Positions 19,418 through 28,010 of a stretch of DNA of 64,000 nucleotides are shown here, in pieces. Position 1 is the stretch's first letter. Each line of letters opens with the position of its first letter. The translations under genes and the position numbers were made by a program. The notes below the pieces were generated by a model. That model was not told the DNA's origin. It worked only from the letters and a program-made list of their open reading frames with translations, and searched no databases. The stretch is from assembly GCA_963768585.1 (NCBI GenBank), contig CAVYIF010000008.1:1-64000 (forward strand). The letters run 5' to 3'. The DNA comes from CAVUNY01 sp963768585 (GTDB taxonomy: Bacteria > Chloroflexota > Anaerolineae > Anaerolineales > Anaerolineaceae).

Positions 19418-20398
19418 ATGATTAAAATTGCAGAGGTATTTGCCCCTTATCAAGTTCATTTGTGGCGAATGGTCAAGCAGTGCGGGATCGATCATGTCGT
19501 AGGCGGCATGGATTTTCGCAACGGCCTGGATGTCAGCCGGGAAGAACTTCCCTGGAGCTATATGTCGCTGGTGCGCTTGAAATCTGCCTATGAAGATGCC
19601 GGTTTTACCATGGATGTGTTGGAGAGCCGCCCGCCGATGAATAAAATCAAGCTGGGGCTGCCCGGGCGGGATGGTGAAATTGAGTCCGTCATCGACCTGA
19701 TCCGCAACCTGGGACGGCTGGGGGTGGGGGTATGGTGCTACGAATGGATGCCAGTGTTCAACTGGATGCGCACTTCTACGACTGTTCCCGCGCGGGGGGG
19801 CGCGCTGGCAACCGGCTATGACCACGAACTGATGCGTCAGGCACCACTGACCGAGTACGGCGAGGTCAGCGAGGAGCGCCTGTGGCAAAACCTTAAGTAT
19901 TTCCTCGAAATTATCGTTCCGGTGGCCGAAGAGTCCGGCGTTAAACTGGCGATGCACCCCGACGATCCGCCAATCTCCCCGATCCGCGGCCTGGGCAAAA
20001 TCATGCGCAGTGTCGAGAATTTTCAGCGCCTGGTGGACCTGGTGCCCAGCCCGGTCAATGGGATTGGCCTGTGCCAGGGAAATTTCACCCTGATGACGGA
20101 CGACCTGCCGGGCGTGATCCGCCATTTTGGCAAGCAGGATAAAATTTTCTTTGTGCACTTCAGGGATGTGCGCGGCACACCTGAGAAGTTTGTCGAGACT
20201 TTCCATGATGAAGGCAAGACGGATATGGTGGCCTGCATGCGTGCCTACAAAGAGATTGGCTACGAAGGTGTTTGCCGCCCGGATCACGTGCCGACCATGG
20301 AAGGGGATGATAACGATCACCCATCTTACTCTGCGATCGGGCGCCTGTTCGCGATTGGCTACCTGAAAGGGCTGCGCGAAGCCGTGTACCATTCCTGA
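19418..20398 (+). CDS. Mannonate dehydratase-like TIM-barrel enzyme (UxuA family)
   Basis: 326 residues from ATG 19418, preferred over the ATG at 19367 because AAAAAAGGA precedes it and the family starts there. Family marks: LAMHPDDPPISPIRGLGKIM (metal-binding His/Asp), GIGLCQGNF (Cys), FFVHFRDVRG (His), GVCRPDHVPTM (Asp/His). UxuA removes water from D-mannonate to give 2-keto-3-deoxy-D-gluconate with Fe2+/Mn2+. The protein is shorter than E. coli UxuA (about 394), as many bacterial homologues are. It starts the second plus-strand run of the catabolic cluster. Confidence 0.85.
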   Translation: MIKIAEVFAPYQVHLWRMVKQCGIDHVVGGMDFRNGLDVSREELPWSYMSLVRLKSAYEDAGFTMDVLESRPPMNKIKLGLPGRDGEIESVIDLIRNLGRLGVGVWCYEWMPVFNWMRTSTTVPARGGALATGYDHELMRQAPLTEYGEVSEERLWQNLKYFLEIIVPVAEESGVKLAMHPDDPPISPIRGLGKIMRSVENFQRLVDLVPSPVNGIGLCQGNFTLMTDDLPGVIRHFGKQDKIFFVHFRDVRGTPEKFVETFHDEGKTDMVACMRAYKEIGYEGVCRPDHVPTMEGDDNDHPSYSAIGRLFAIGYLKGLREAVYHS

Positions 20399-20455
20399 CC
20401 CTATCGGGGAATGACTCGGGCAGGATTTTATTGGGATTACTGTAAAGGATATGCC

Positions 20456-21470
20456 ATGATGCGTGTTCTGGTGACCGGTGGAAATGGCGCGGTCGGAAAA
20501 GCGGCCGTGGCCCGTTTGGCGAAAAATGGTTTTTCGGTCAAGGTTATCGGCCGCAGCCCGGGAATCTGAGATTCCCGGGGCCGCCTATGAGGTATGTGAT
20601 ATCAACGACTACCTTCGCCTGCGCGAAGCCGTGCGCGGGTTTGAAGCGATTGTTCACCTGGCGGCTATTCCGGCGCCGTCCGGGGGAACCAGCGACCAGG
20701 TATTTCTGGCCAATGCCCAGGGGACGTTTAATGTGTACCGGGCGGCTGAAGAGGAAGGCATCCGGCGGGTGGTGCAGGCCAGTTCGATCAACGCCCTGGG
20801 CGTATTTTACGGACGCAAGCCGTCACCGATCCATTATCTGCCGGTGGACGAGGACCACCCGTGCGTTGCCACGGATGTTTATTCATTTTCCAAGCAGGTG
20901 ATTGAGGATATCGGCGATTACTATTGGCGGCGGTCCGGCATCTCGGGTGTGGCCTACCGCCTGCCGTGGGTCACCCCGGCAAGCTACCATGAGGCCATCC
21001 CTCAGCGCCGGGAATGGGCGCAGGCCCTGGTCGAGCGCTTGGTTGCGCTCAGCGCGGAAGCGCGCAGCCGCTGGTATGAAAATGCCTGGCAGCAGTACAA
21101 TGCGCTGCGCGCACAGGGCATCCTGGAGGACCGCCAGGTAGCACGGCGCATTAAAGCCGAACAGCCCGAATTACTGGGGGACGACTACCATGCGATGAGC
21201 AACCGGGTGAACTTCTGGACCTGCCTGGATGAACGCAATTCGGCCCAGGCAATCGAGCTGGCCCTGGTGAAACCTTACGAGGGCAGCCACACCCTGTTTG
21301 TCAATGATGACCACAACTGGACCGGGGTACCCTCGCGCACGCTGGCTGACCTGTTTTACCCGGACGTGACGGAATTTAAATCTCCCCTGGAAGGGACCAG
21401 CACCCTGGTGAGCATCGACCGGGTGCGCGACCTGCTGGGATTTAAAGTGGAATATTCGTTTGGAGTATGA
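20456..21470 (+). pseudogene. NAD-dependent epimerase/dehydratase, one frameshift near the N-terminus
   Basis: ATG at 20456 follows AAAGGAT. The first frame gives the Rossmann start MRVLVTGGNGAVGKAAVARL and ..SVKVIGRS, then hits TGA at about 20568. Removing one G from the GGG at about 20561-20563 restores ESEIPGAAYEVCDINDYLRL and the rest: IVHLAAIPAPSGG, ASSINALGVFYG, catalytic Tyr-x-x-x-Lys as YSFSKQ, ending at 21470. Normal length about 337 residues. Extended-SDR enzymes oxidise or epimerise nucleotide or free sugars. It overlaps the next gene by 4 bases, which argues for a working gene and a read error. Confidence 0.85.
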
Positions 21471-22840
21471 GGAAAATGAAGACAAATGATGAGTTAGAAA
21501 AGGTGCTGGACCATGTTAAGACCTGGTCGCGGCCCTCGGATCTGAAAATTACCGATATGCGCTTTGCCGACATCATCGGTGCGCCCATGCCCTGCACCTT
21601 GATGAAGATCTATACCAACCAGGGGCTGGTTGGTTACGGTGAAGTGCGCGATTCAGCCAGCAAAACCTATGCCCTGATGCTCAAGAGCCGCCTGTTGGGA
21701 GAAAACCCGTGCAATGTGGATAAGCTCTTCCGCCGGATCAAGCAGTTCGGCGGGCAGTCGCGCCAGGGGGGCGGGGTGAGTGGGATTGAGGTGGCATTGT
21801 GGGACCTGGCCGGCAAGGCCTACGGGGTGCCGGTCTACCAGATGCTGGGGGGGAAGTTCCGCGACCGCATCCGTATTTACTGTGATACCGACGTTACCGG
21901 CAAGCCGGATGGGGTCAAAATGGGACAGGCGCTCAAGAAGCGCATGGAACGCGGCTTTACTTTTCTCAAAATGGACCTGGGGATCGGCCAGCTTGCCGGC
22001 GAGCCGGGCACGCTTTCGGCACCGGTCGGGCTGCTGGATGAGATGGCCGCATTCAACCGGCGGGGAAAGCCGAAGACGATGGAAGAGCGCTGGCTGCGCA
22101 ACCGGGGGTATGATTTAAACAATGTGCCGCACCCCTTTACCGGAATCCACCTCACGGAGAAAGGACTGGACGAACTGGAACAGTACGTGGCGGATGCACG
22201 CGCCGCCATCGGCTATGAAATCCCCCTGGCGGTAGACCATATCGGCCATATTGGCCTGGAAGACTGCATCCGTCTGGGGAAGCGTCTGGAAAAGTTCAAC
22301 CTGGCCTGGATCGAGGACCTGCTGCCCTGGCAGTACACCGACCAATACGTGCAGCTTCGGCGGGCGATCCAGATCCCGGTGTGCACCGGCGAGGATATCT
22401 ATCTCAAGGAGAATTTCCGCCCATTGTTGGAAGCCGGCGGGGTATCCGTGGTCCACCCGGACCTGCTCACCTCGGGCGGCATCCTGGAGAACAAGAAAAT
22501 TGGCGATCTGGCCCAGGAGCATGCCGCGGCGATGGCGATCCACATGGCCGAAAGTCCGATCGGCTGCCTGGCAGCCGTGCACAGCGCCGCCGCGACCGAA
22601 AATTTTCTGGCGCTGGAGTTTCACTCCAATGATGTGCCCTGGTGGGATGACCTGGTCCACGGTCTGCCGCGACCGCTTGTCCAACAGGGCTTTATCGATG
22701 TGCCGGATGCTCCCGGGCTGGGCATCGAATCCCTGGATGATGAAGTGATCCGGGCACACCTGCACCCCGATTTTCCTGGGCTGTGGGAAGATACCTCTGC
22801 CTGGGATGGCGAATGGGCACACGACCGCTTGTGGAGCTGA
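21467..22840 (+). CDS. Mandelate racemase/muconate lactonizing-type enzyme (enolase superfamily acid-sugar dehydratase)
   Basis: 457 residues; ATG 21467 overlaps the previous stop (ATGA). N-terminal capping domain (DMRFADIIGAPMPCTLMKIY, GGVSGIEVALWDLAGKAYG, PVYQMLGGKFRDR), barrel with the second-strand Lys in FTFLKMDLGIGQL, metal ligands Asp in PLAVDHIGHIG, Glu in LAWIEDLLPW and Glu in PVCTGEDIYL, and a His in MAIHMAESP. Such enzymes dehydrate aldonic or uronic acids to 2-keto-3-deoxy acids. An extra ~50-residue stretch after the Lys (about 190-240) enlarges the barrel, unusual for the family. Substrate unknown. Confidence 0.88.
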   Translation: MRKMKTNDELEKVLDHVKTWSRPSDLKITDMRFADIIGAPMPCTLMKIYTNQGLVGYGEVRDSASKTYALMLKSRLLGENPCNVDKLFRRIKQFGGQSRQGGGVSGIEVALWDLAGKAYGVPVYQMLGGKFRDRIRIYCDTDVTGKPDGVKMGQALKKRMERGFTFLKMDLGIGQLAGEPGTLSAPVGLLDEMAAFNRRGKPKTMEERWLRNRGYDLNNVPHPFTGIHLTEKGLDELEQYVADARAAIGYEIPLAVDHIGHIGLEDCIRLGKRLEKFNLAWIEDLLPWQYTDQYVQLRRAIQIPVCTGEDIYLKENFRPLLEAGGVSVVHPDLLTSGGILENKKIGDLAQEHAAAMAIHMAESPIGCLAAVHSAAATENFLALEFHSNDVPWWDDLVHGLPRPLVQQGFIDVPDAPGLGIESLDDEVIRAHLHPDFPGLWEDTSAWDGEWAHDRLWS

Positions 22841-22914
22841 TTGGCTCGTAATCTTTGGCTGGGCTGCAAATACAGCCCGGTCTACAAACTAATGTTTTTA
22901 GGAGGAATTCCGCT

Positions 22915-23691
22915 ATGCCAAAACCACGCAGTTTTACAATTCCCGCCGAAGAAATCCGGCATCTGGAGATCAGTGACACGGAAAGGATTGAACGTTTCCG
23001 CCGCGCCGGTTACGGCGGGTGCGTTTCGGATGCCCTGGGTAACCTGGGCGTGCGCGATTCGGTCTTCTCGCACCGATTTTTTGCCTTGCGCCAGGGCATG
23101 CAGCTGGTGGGGCGGGCTTTACCGGTCAAACTGCACAGCCTGGTGTTGGAAGAACTGACCGATGAAGAACGCAAAATTCTAGACGCCAAGTGGGAAGCAG
23201 AAGGCGGGCATCCGCAAAAGCGCATGATGCGCACCGTGGCCGAATCCGAGCCCGGGTCGATCCTGTGTTTTGACTGCGGTGGCGATATGCAGCCGGCCCA
23301 ATTTGGCGAGATGAGCTGCCAGGTGGCCTACGCGCACGGCTGCCGCGGGATGCTGATCGCGGGCAACTGCCGGGATACACAGTACGTTTTGAAGATGCCC
23401 GACTTTCCGATTTTCACGTTTGGCACGACTCCCAATGCTTTTGGGGGCTGGGCAGTGACCGATGTCAACGTGCCGATCATGCTTCCCGGCCATCTGGCGC
23501 ATTACGTGCGCGTGTACCCCGGCGATTTTATCTTTGGAGATAACGACGGCGTGCAGCTCATCCCGGGCGAGATTGTGGATGAGGTACTGCTGCGGGTTGA
23601 ACACACGTACGAAATAGAAAATAAAGAACGCGAGATGTTGGCTTCCGGCATTTCGATCGATGAAGTTTACCGGCAGTTTGGGGTCCTGTAG
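22915..23691 (+). CDS. RraA-like aldolase/decarboxylase family protein
   Basis: 258 residues from ATG 22915, chosen for AGGAGGAATTCCGCT before it; an earlier start would leave the fold. RraA-fold marks: GGCVSDALGNLGV, CFDCGGDMQPAQFGEM, GCRGMLIAGNCRDTQYVL (substrate-binding Arg and metal Asp), VYPGDFIFGDNDGVQLIP. Relatives are 4-hydroxy-4-methyl-2-oxoglutarate aldolases and oxaloacetate decarboxylases, cutting 2-keto acids by a retro-aldol step. Here it would follow the dehydratases and release a keto acid for the dehydrogenase at 17181. A 6-bp hairpin (22861-22878) lies in the leader. Confidence 0.85.
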   Translation: MPKPRSFTIPAEEIRHLEISDTERIERFRRAGYGGCVSDALGNLGVRDSVFSHRFFALRQGMQLVGRALPVKLHSLVLEELTDEERKILDAKWEAEGGHPQKRMMRTVAESEPGSILCFDCGGDMQPAQFGEMSCQVAYAHGCRGMLIAGNCRDTQYVLKMPDFPIFTFGTTPNAFGGWAVTDVNVPIMLPGHLAHYVRVYPGDFIFGDNDGVQLIPGEIVDEVLLRVEHTYEIENKEREMLASGISIDEVYRQFGVL

Positions 23692-23700
23692 CGTAAATAT

Positions 23701-23733
23701 GATGCTCCTCAAATTCACCTTTTGGGGAGCATC
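23701..23733 (+). terminator. Hairpin terminator after the RraA-like gene
   Basis: GATGCTCC at 23701 pairs with GGAGCATC ending at 23733, extended by CAAA/TTTG pairing, with a short loop. It closes the transcript from the dehydratase genes before the CopC gene. Confidence 0.6.
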
Positions 23734-23792
23734 TGTATAAAACAACCCCATCTCCCGACCCCTTTCCCGAAGAATTTTTAAAGGGTATATTC

Positions 23793-24374
23793 ATGGATTC
23801 TCACCAAAAAAGTTCACCGTTTACACCATTCGGGTGGTACAAAGTTTTCATTCTGGTGCTCTTTGCGCTTCTGCTGCCGTTTGGGTACTCGCCTGTCTCC
23901 GCACACGATGTGCAGCCTACCAAAAGCGACCCTGCCGAAGGCACGGCCCTGCCGCAGCCGCCGGCAAAGGTGACCGTATGGTTTCCGGAAGAAGCTGCAG
24001 CTGAAACCAGCACCCTCAAGGTATTTGATGCCCAGGGGCAGGAAGTCGACCAGGGTGGGGGCGGGGTCGATTTAACCGATGCCAGCCACCAGGTGATGGT
24101 CGTGGATTTGCCCACGCTGCCGAAAGGTGTCTATACAGTCAAGTGGAGCATCAGCCTGGAAGATGGCGATTCCGCCGAGGGCAGCTTCAATTTTGGGGTG
24201 GGGGACGTGACCGTTCCCACGACCGCCCCGCAGCCCACCGAAGCAGCCCAAATCGATCCCGCAGCAGTGCCAGCGGCAGACGGTCAGAGTTCCATCCTGT
24301 GGTTTGTGGGCGGGGCCGTGGCGATAGTTGCGGTCATTCTGTTTCTGGTGGTGCGCCGGCGCGGCACATCGTAA
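23793..24374 (+). CDS. CopC-domain copper-binding membrane-anchored protein
   Basis: 193 residues. Signal peptide (VFILVLFALLLPFGYSPVSA) whose cleavage would leave His at the mature N-terminus (HDVQPTKSDPAEG), the classic Cu(II) ligand of CopC. The beta-sandwich follows (KVTVWFPEEAA; GVYTVKWSISLEDGDSAEGSFNFGV). A Pro/Thr-rich linker and a C-terminal transmembrane helix (VGGAVAIVAVILFLVVRRR) anchor it outside the membrane. The usual second His (DGHxxxG) reads EDGDSAEG here, so copper binding may be weakened. It sits inside the sugar cluster without clear link to it; a second CopC domain occurs at 56783-58657. Confidence 0.8.
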   Translation: MDSHQKSSPFTPFGWYKVFILVLFALLLPFGYSPVSAHDVQPTKSDPAEGTALPQPPAKVTVWFPEEAAAETSTLKVFDAQGQEVDQGGGGVDLTDASHQVMVVDLPTLPKGVYTVKWSISLEDGDSAEGSFNFGVGDVTVPTTAPQPTEAAQIDPAAVPAADGQSSILWFVGGAVAIVAVILFLVVRRRGTS

Positions 24375-24394
24375 TCCACACCTGTTATCTTCTG

Positions 24395-24431
24395 AAACCG
24401 GTTTCTCTGCATAGGAGCGGCCGGTTTTTAT
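24395..24431 (+). terminator. Hairpin terminator after the CopC gene
   Basis: AAACCGG at 24395-24401 and CCGGTTTTTATA from 24421 form a stem followed by T-rich sequence, 20 bases after the CopC stop. Confidence 0.55.
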
Positions 24432-24491
24432 ATTCCTGCCACATGGACTGCGGATTTTTTAAGGTTGACAGCCCATCTTCCGATCGTTAAA

Positions 24492-24501
24492 CTGTATACA
24501 A
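24492..24501 (+). promoter_or_regulatory. Predicted GntR operator upstream of the glycosidase gene
   Basis: CTGTATACAA matches the palindrome in front of the GntR gene (TTGTATACAA) at 9 of 10 positions and lies about 55 bases before the glycosidase start. It would place the last block of the cluster (glycosidase to lyxose isomerase) under the same regulator. Confidence 0.45.
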
Positions 24502-24556
24502 TCAAACCTACAGCTTCTTACAGGATGCATCTATATCTTTGTCTGGAAAGGCGATC

Positions 24557-25586
24557 ATGAAATCACGCAAAACTGCAGTTTCTATTCGAGGCGATGCCTT
24601 TACGATCAACGAAAAACCGACCTATCCGGGCCGGACCTGGAACGGATATAAAATCGAAGGCTTGCTGATGAATTCGCGCATGGTTCAGGGTATTTTCGAT
24701 GACCAGAATCCGAACCAGCCGCGGTTTATGGGTTTATCCGGATACGGGCACATGGGATGCGGAACGCAACACGGCAGAATTCATCGCAGCCATGCCGGAA
24801 TGGCGCCGGCACGGCCTGTTGGGGCTGACCCTCAATTTACAGGGCGGCAGCCCGCAGGGTTATTCCAAAGCGCAGCCCTGGATCAATTCGGCGATCAACG
24901 CGGACGGCAGCCTGCGCCCCGAGTACATGGCCCGCCTGGAGCGCATCCTGGATCGAGCCGACGCGTTGGGCATGGTCGCCATCCTGGGGATTTTCTATTT
25001 TGGCCAGGAGAAAGTTCTGGATGGCCCGCATGCGATCCGACAGGCGGTGGACAATGCGGTCGATTGGGTGTTAGCCCATGGTTACCGCAACGTCATGATT
25101 GAAATTGATAACGAGAGCAACGTCCGCTACCAGCAGACCTTGCTGCGCCCGGAGGGTGTGTCCGAACTGATCGAGCGCGCCCAAGCCCGCACCCAGGACG
25201 GACGCCGGCTGCTGGTAGGAACCAGCTTCGGGGGCGGGTATATCCCGCCGGCAAACGTGGTGAAAGTCTCCGACTTTCTGCTGGTCCACGGCAATGGGGT
25301 CGGCGATCCCAATCAGATCGTTGAAATGGTGGGTAAAGTTCGCCAGGTGGAAGGCTACCGCACGATGCCGGTGCTGTTCAATGAAGACGACCATTTCGAT
25401 TTTGACAAACCGTTTAATAACATGATCGCTGCTGTCAGCCAATATGTGGGTTGGGGCTATTTTGACTACCGCATGCAGGGCGAAGGTTTTGACGAAGGCT
25501 ACCAGAGCGTGCCGGTCAATTGGGGAATCAGCTCGGAGCGCAAAAAAGGATTCTTTGATCTGTTGAAGGAAATTACGGGAGGATAG
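24557..25586 (+). pseudogene. Clan-A glycoside hydrolase-like (cellulase-type TIM barrel), one frameshift
   Basis: ATG at 24557 follows GGAAAGGCGATC. The first frame gives SIRGDAFTINEKPTYPGRTW..YKIEGLLMNSRMVQGIFDDQN; a one-base change near 24720 leads into GLWVYPDTGTWDAERNTAEF and the rest to 25586. Clan-A marks are a likely acid/base Glu in VMIEIDNESNV and a likely nucleophile Glu in PVLFNEDDHFDF. No signal peptide, so it would act in the cytoplasm on a small imported glycoside. About 342 residues in all. It begins the last block of the catabolic cluster; because the following genes are intact, the indel could be artefactual. Confidence 0.75.
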
Positions 25587-25594
25587 CGGTTGAT

Positions 25595-26554
25595 ATGGCA
25601 ATCAAACATTCATTAATGATCGGTATGATGGGGCGAATTTCGGACCGCTTTCACAACTACCAGGATACGAGAGATTTGCGTCAGCGCCTGGAAATGTCCA
25701 AACAAATCCCCGGAGCGGATGGGATCGAAGTCACTTATCCGAGTGAATTCGACAACATGCAGGAGGCGATCAAAATCGTCAAAGATTCCGGCTTCAGGCT
25801 GTCGGCGGTCAATCTCAATGTCAAATCCGAGAAGCACTGGCAGAGCGGCTCCTTCACCAGCCCGGACGCGGCCATTCGCCGCAAGGCTGTGCAGGAGATG
25901 AAGACCGCCATGGACCTGGCGGTGGAATTTGGCACGAATATGATCACCTGCTGCCCGCTGATCGACGGGCACAACTACGCCTTTGAAGTTGATTACCTCA
26001 AGCAGTGGACCTGGCTGGAGGAAGGTATCGCCGAAGCCAGCAAACACCGCAGCGATGTGCGCATCAGCCTGGAATACAAGCTGAATGAATCGCGCAATTT
26101 CAACCTGCTGTCGGATATGGGGCGGGCACTGTACCTGTGCGAGCGCATCCAACAGGCGCATGTCGGCGTGACCATGGACGTAGGTCATTCCTTGATCGCC
26201 AAAGAGACCCCTGCCGAAGCGCTCGGCCTGGCGGCATTGGCCGGACGCCTGTTTTACGTGCACTTTAACGACAATGCGCGTGAATGGGATTGGGATATGA
26301 TGCCCGGATCGGTCAATATCTGGGACCTGGTGGAAGTGATGTTCTACCTGCGCCGCCTGAATTGGGATGGATGGTTTTCTTACGATGTGATCGTGCGCGA
26401 CGGCGACATGGTCGAAGGCATGCGGACCTCGATCGAGATCGTCAAGACCGCCGAGAAACTGGTCGATAAGATCGGCATGGATGCCATGGAGAACATGCTC
26501 AAAGAAGGCATTCCCGCCCGCGCATTCAGCCACCTGTACAAATCGCTGCTATGA
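25595..26554 (+). CDS. Sugar phosphate isomerase/epimerase-family TIM-barrel protein
   Basis: 319 residues; starts 8 bases after the glycosidase. AP-endonuclease-2/xylose-isomerase-like barrel with metal-ligand positions in GIEVTYPSEF (Glu), RISLEYKLNESRNFN (Glu), VGVTMDVGHSLIAKE (Asp/His), FYVHFNDNARE (His/Asp) and a Trp-rich end DGWFSYDVIVRDG. Such proteins isomerise or epimerise keto sugars, or decarboxylate 3-keto acids (as OiaC does in apionate breakdown). Its stop overlaps the start of the BKACE gene (ATGATGA), so the two are coupled. Confidence 0.82.
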   Translation: MAIKHSLMIGMMGRISDRFHNYQDTRDLRQRLEMSKQIPGADGIEVTYPSEFDNMQEAIKIVKDSGFRLSAVNLNVKSEKHWQSGSFTSPDAAIRRKAVQEMKTAMDLAVEFGTNMITCCPLIDGHNYAFEVDYLKQWTWLEEGIAEASKHRSDVRISLEYKLNESRNFNLLSDMGRALYLCERIQQAHVGVTMDVGHSLIAKETPAEALGLAALAGRLFYVHFNDNAREWDWDMMPGSVNIWDLVEVMFYLRRLNWDGWFSYDVIVRDGDMVEGMRTSIEIVKTAEKLVDKIGMDAMENMLKEGIPARAFSHLYKSLL

Positions 26555-27375
26555 TGAACGAGAAGCTTTTAATCACCGTTGCACCCAGCATTCCGCCGTA
26601 TATGCGCGCCAATTTCCCGAACCTGGACCTTTCCCCGGAGGGGGTGGCCGCTGAAGTGGCGCGGGCTCACAGCGCCGGAGCAAATGTGGTTCACCTGCAC
26701 GTGTGGGACGAAGATGGCCAGCCCACCATGGATCTAACCGCCTTCCGGCGCACGCTGCGCCTGATCCGCGAGCGCTGCGATATTGTCATCGAGGCTTCGA
26801 CGGGCGGGATCAATACCTTGAACGCGGCAGAACGTTCGGTGTCGCTCCAGACGGAGATCGAACTGGCTTCGTTGAACCCGGGGTCGGTGAATTACGACCA
26901 GGGTGTTTACGTGAATTCTCCGGAGGATATCCGCTATTGGACAGAGGAGATGCAGCGCCGCCAGATCAAAGCGGATATCGTCATCTTTGAAGCCGGGATG
27001 ATCGCCAATGCCATGAGATTGGCAGAATTGGGCTTGCTCGAAGCCCCGTATTTGTTTGGGTTCGTGCTGGGTCAGCAGGGCGCCATGCCAGCCACACCCA
27101 AAAACTTGCTGTTTCTGAGCGAATCGCTGCCCCCTGGCGCGCTGTGGGGGGTGATTGGGCATGGCGGAAACGACCTGTGGACTTCAACCATGGCCATGAC
27201 CATGGGCGGTCACGCCCGGGCCGGTTTTGAGGATAATCCCTATTACCGCCCCGGCGAACCGGCCAGAAGCAATGCCCAATTGGTCGAACGGCTGGTGCGC
27301 ATCGCACGCGAGCTGGGGCGGGAACCCGCCACTCCGGCTGAGGCACGGAATTTATTGGGCTTAACCAGGGGGTAA
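26551..27375 (+). CDS. BKACE family (3-keto-5-aminohexanoate cleavage enzyme-like)
   Basis: 274 residues from ATG 26551, overlapping the previous stop. Family marks: start KLLITVAPS, GANVVHLHVWDEDGQPTMDL (zinc-binding His-x-His; most members have HxRD where this has HVWDED), VIEASTGGIN, ASLNPGSVNY, KADIVIFEAGMIANAM, GALWGVIGHGGNDLW. BKACE enzymes condense a beta-keto acid with acetyl-CoA and cleave it. Their presence in a sugar-acid cluster is unusual and points to a beta-keto sugar acid as intermediate. The change in the HxHxRD motif hints at altered substrate. Confidence 0.85.
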   Translation: MMNEKLLITVAPSIPPYMRANFPNLDLSPEGVAAEVARAHSAGANVVHLHVWDEDGQPTMDLTAFRRTLRLIRERCDIVIEASTGGINTLNAAERSVSLQTEIELASLNPGSVNYDQGVYVNSPEDIRYWTEEMQRRQIKADIVIFEAGMIANAMRLAELGLLEAPYLFGFVLGQQGAMPATPKNLLFLSESLPPGALWGVIGHGGNDLWTSTMAMTMGGHARAGFEDNPYYRPGEPARSNAQLVERLVRIARELGREPATPAEARNLLGLTRG

Positions 27376-27379
27376 ACAG

Positions 27380-27925
27380 ATGATCACGCGTGAGGAATTC
27401 AACCGTGCCCGGCAGCGCGCCGCGGAGATTCTGGCAAAAACCGGGCTGGCACTGCGCCAGGATGAATTGGATGCCATGGAAGTGGCGGATTTTGGTCTGA
27501 GCGAACTGGAAATCAGCGGCGCGCAGATTTTGACCCTGGTGGACACCGGGCAAATTGCCGCCAAACTGCTGGTGCTGTTTCCGCACCAGACCGAGCCGGA
27601 ACATACCCATCTGCGCATTGGCAGCTACGCCGGCAAGGAAGAGACCATCCGCTGCGCGTGGGGGGAGCTGTACCTGTATACCCCGGGCGAAGCTGCACCG
27701 TCGCCCAAATGCCGGCCCCCCGCCCACCGGCAGGAAACCTATACCGTGCGGCATGAGATTATCCTGGGTCCGGGCGAGCAAGTCACCCTCGAACCAAACA
27801 CGCCGCACTGGTTCCAGGCCGGGCCGCAGGGGGCGGTGATCTGGAGCTTTTCAACCAAAGCGGTGGACGGAAAGGATGGCTTCACCGATCCCGACATCGT
27901 GCGCCAGACAATCATTGTGGATTGA
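27380..27925 (+). CDS. D-lyxose ketol-isomerase (cupin)
   Basis: 181 residues, starting 4 bases after BKACE. The D-lyxose/D-mannose isomerase cupin is recognisable by PEHTHLRIGSYAGKEETIRCAWGELYLYTPGE, split here as HTH...KEE (two His and a Glu metal ligands), then VRHEIILGPGEQVTLEPNT and PHWFQAG (third His), ending FTDPDIVRQTII. It interconverts D-lyxose and D-xylulose or D-mannose and D-fructose with Mn2+. It closes the catabolic run and suggests that a C5/C6 sugar with the lyxo/manno configuration enters or leaves the pathway. Confidence 0.85.
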   Translation: MITREEFNRARQRAAEILAKTGLALRQDELDAMEVADFGLSELEISGAQILTLVDTGQIAAKLLVLFPHQTEPEHTHLRIGSYAGKEETIRCAWGELYLYTPGEAAPSPKCRPPAHRQETYTVRHEIILGPGEQVTLEPNTPHWFQAGPQGAVIWSFSTKAVDGKDGFTDPDIVRQTIIVD

Positions 27926-27960
27926 TTGTCAAATTAATGACTGCTGCGTTAAAATAGAAC

Positions 27961-27996
27961 GGTGGCCGGTGTTGTGGCTGGTCACCGATTTTTTTT
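27961..27996 (+). terminator. Intrinsic terminator of the catabolic cluster
   Basis: GGTGGCC (27961) pairs with GGTCACC (27980-27986) with one mismatch, followed by GA and eight T. It is the only strong T-run terminator of the cluster and marks its end, 35 bases after the lyxose isomerase stop and just before the next gene. Confidence 0.7.
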
Positions 27997-28010
27997 ACCT
28001 GGGAGTGAAC

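Noticed and set aside
18281..20392. A 703-residue minus-strand frame covering the aldo/keto reductase and the region opposite the UxuA-like gene
   Set aside because: Only the part from 19285 has a start site and family motifs; the upstream half is the antisense shadow of the UxuA-like gene in GC-rich DNA.
20557..20581. Palindrome around CCCGGGAATCT in the NAD epimerase gene as an inserted hairpin
   Set aside because: The palindrome is completed by the extra G that breaks the frame; without it normal coding sequence is restored.
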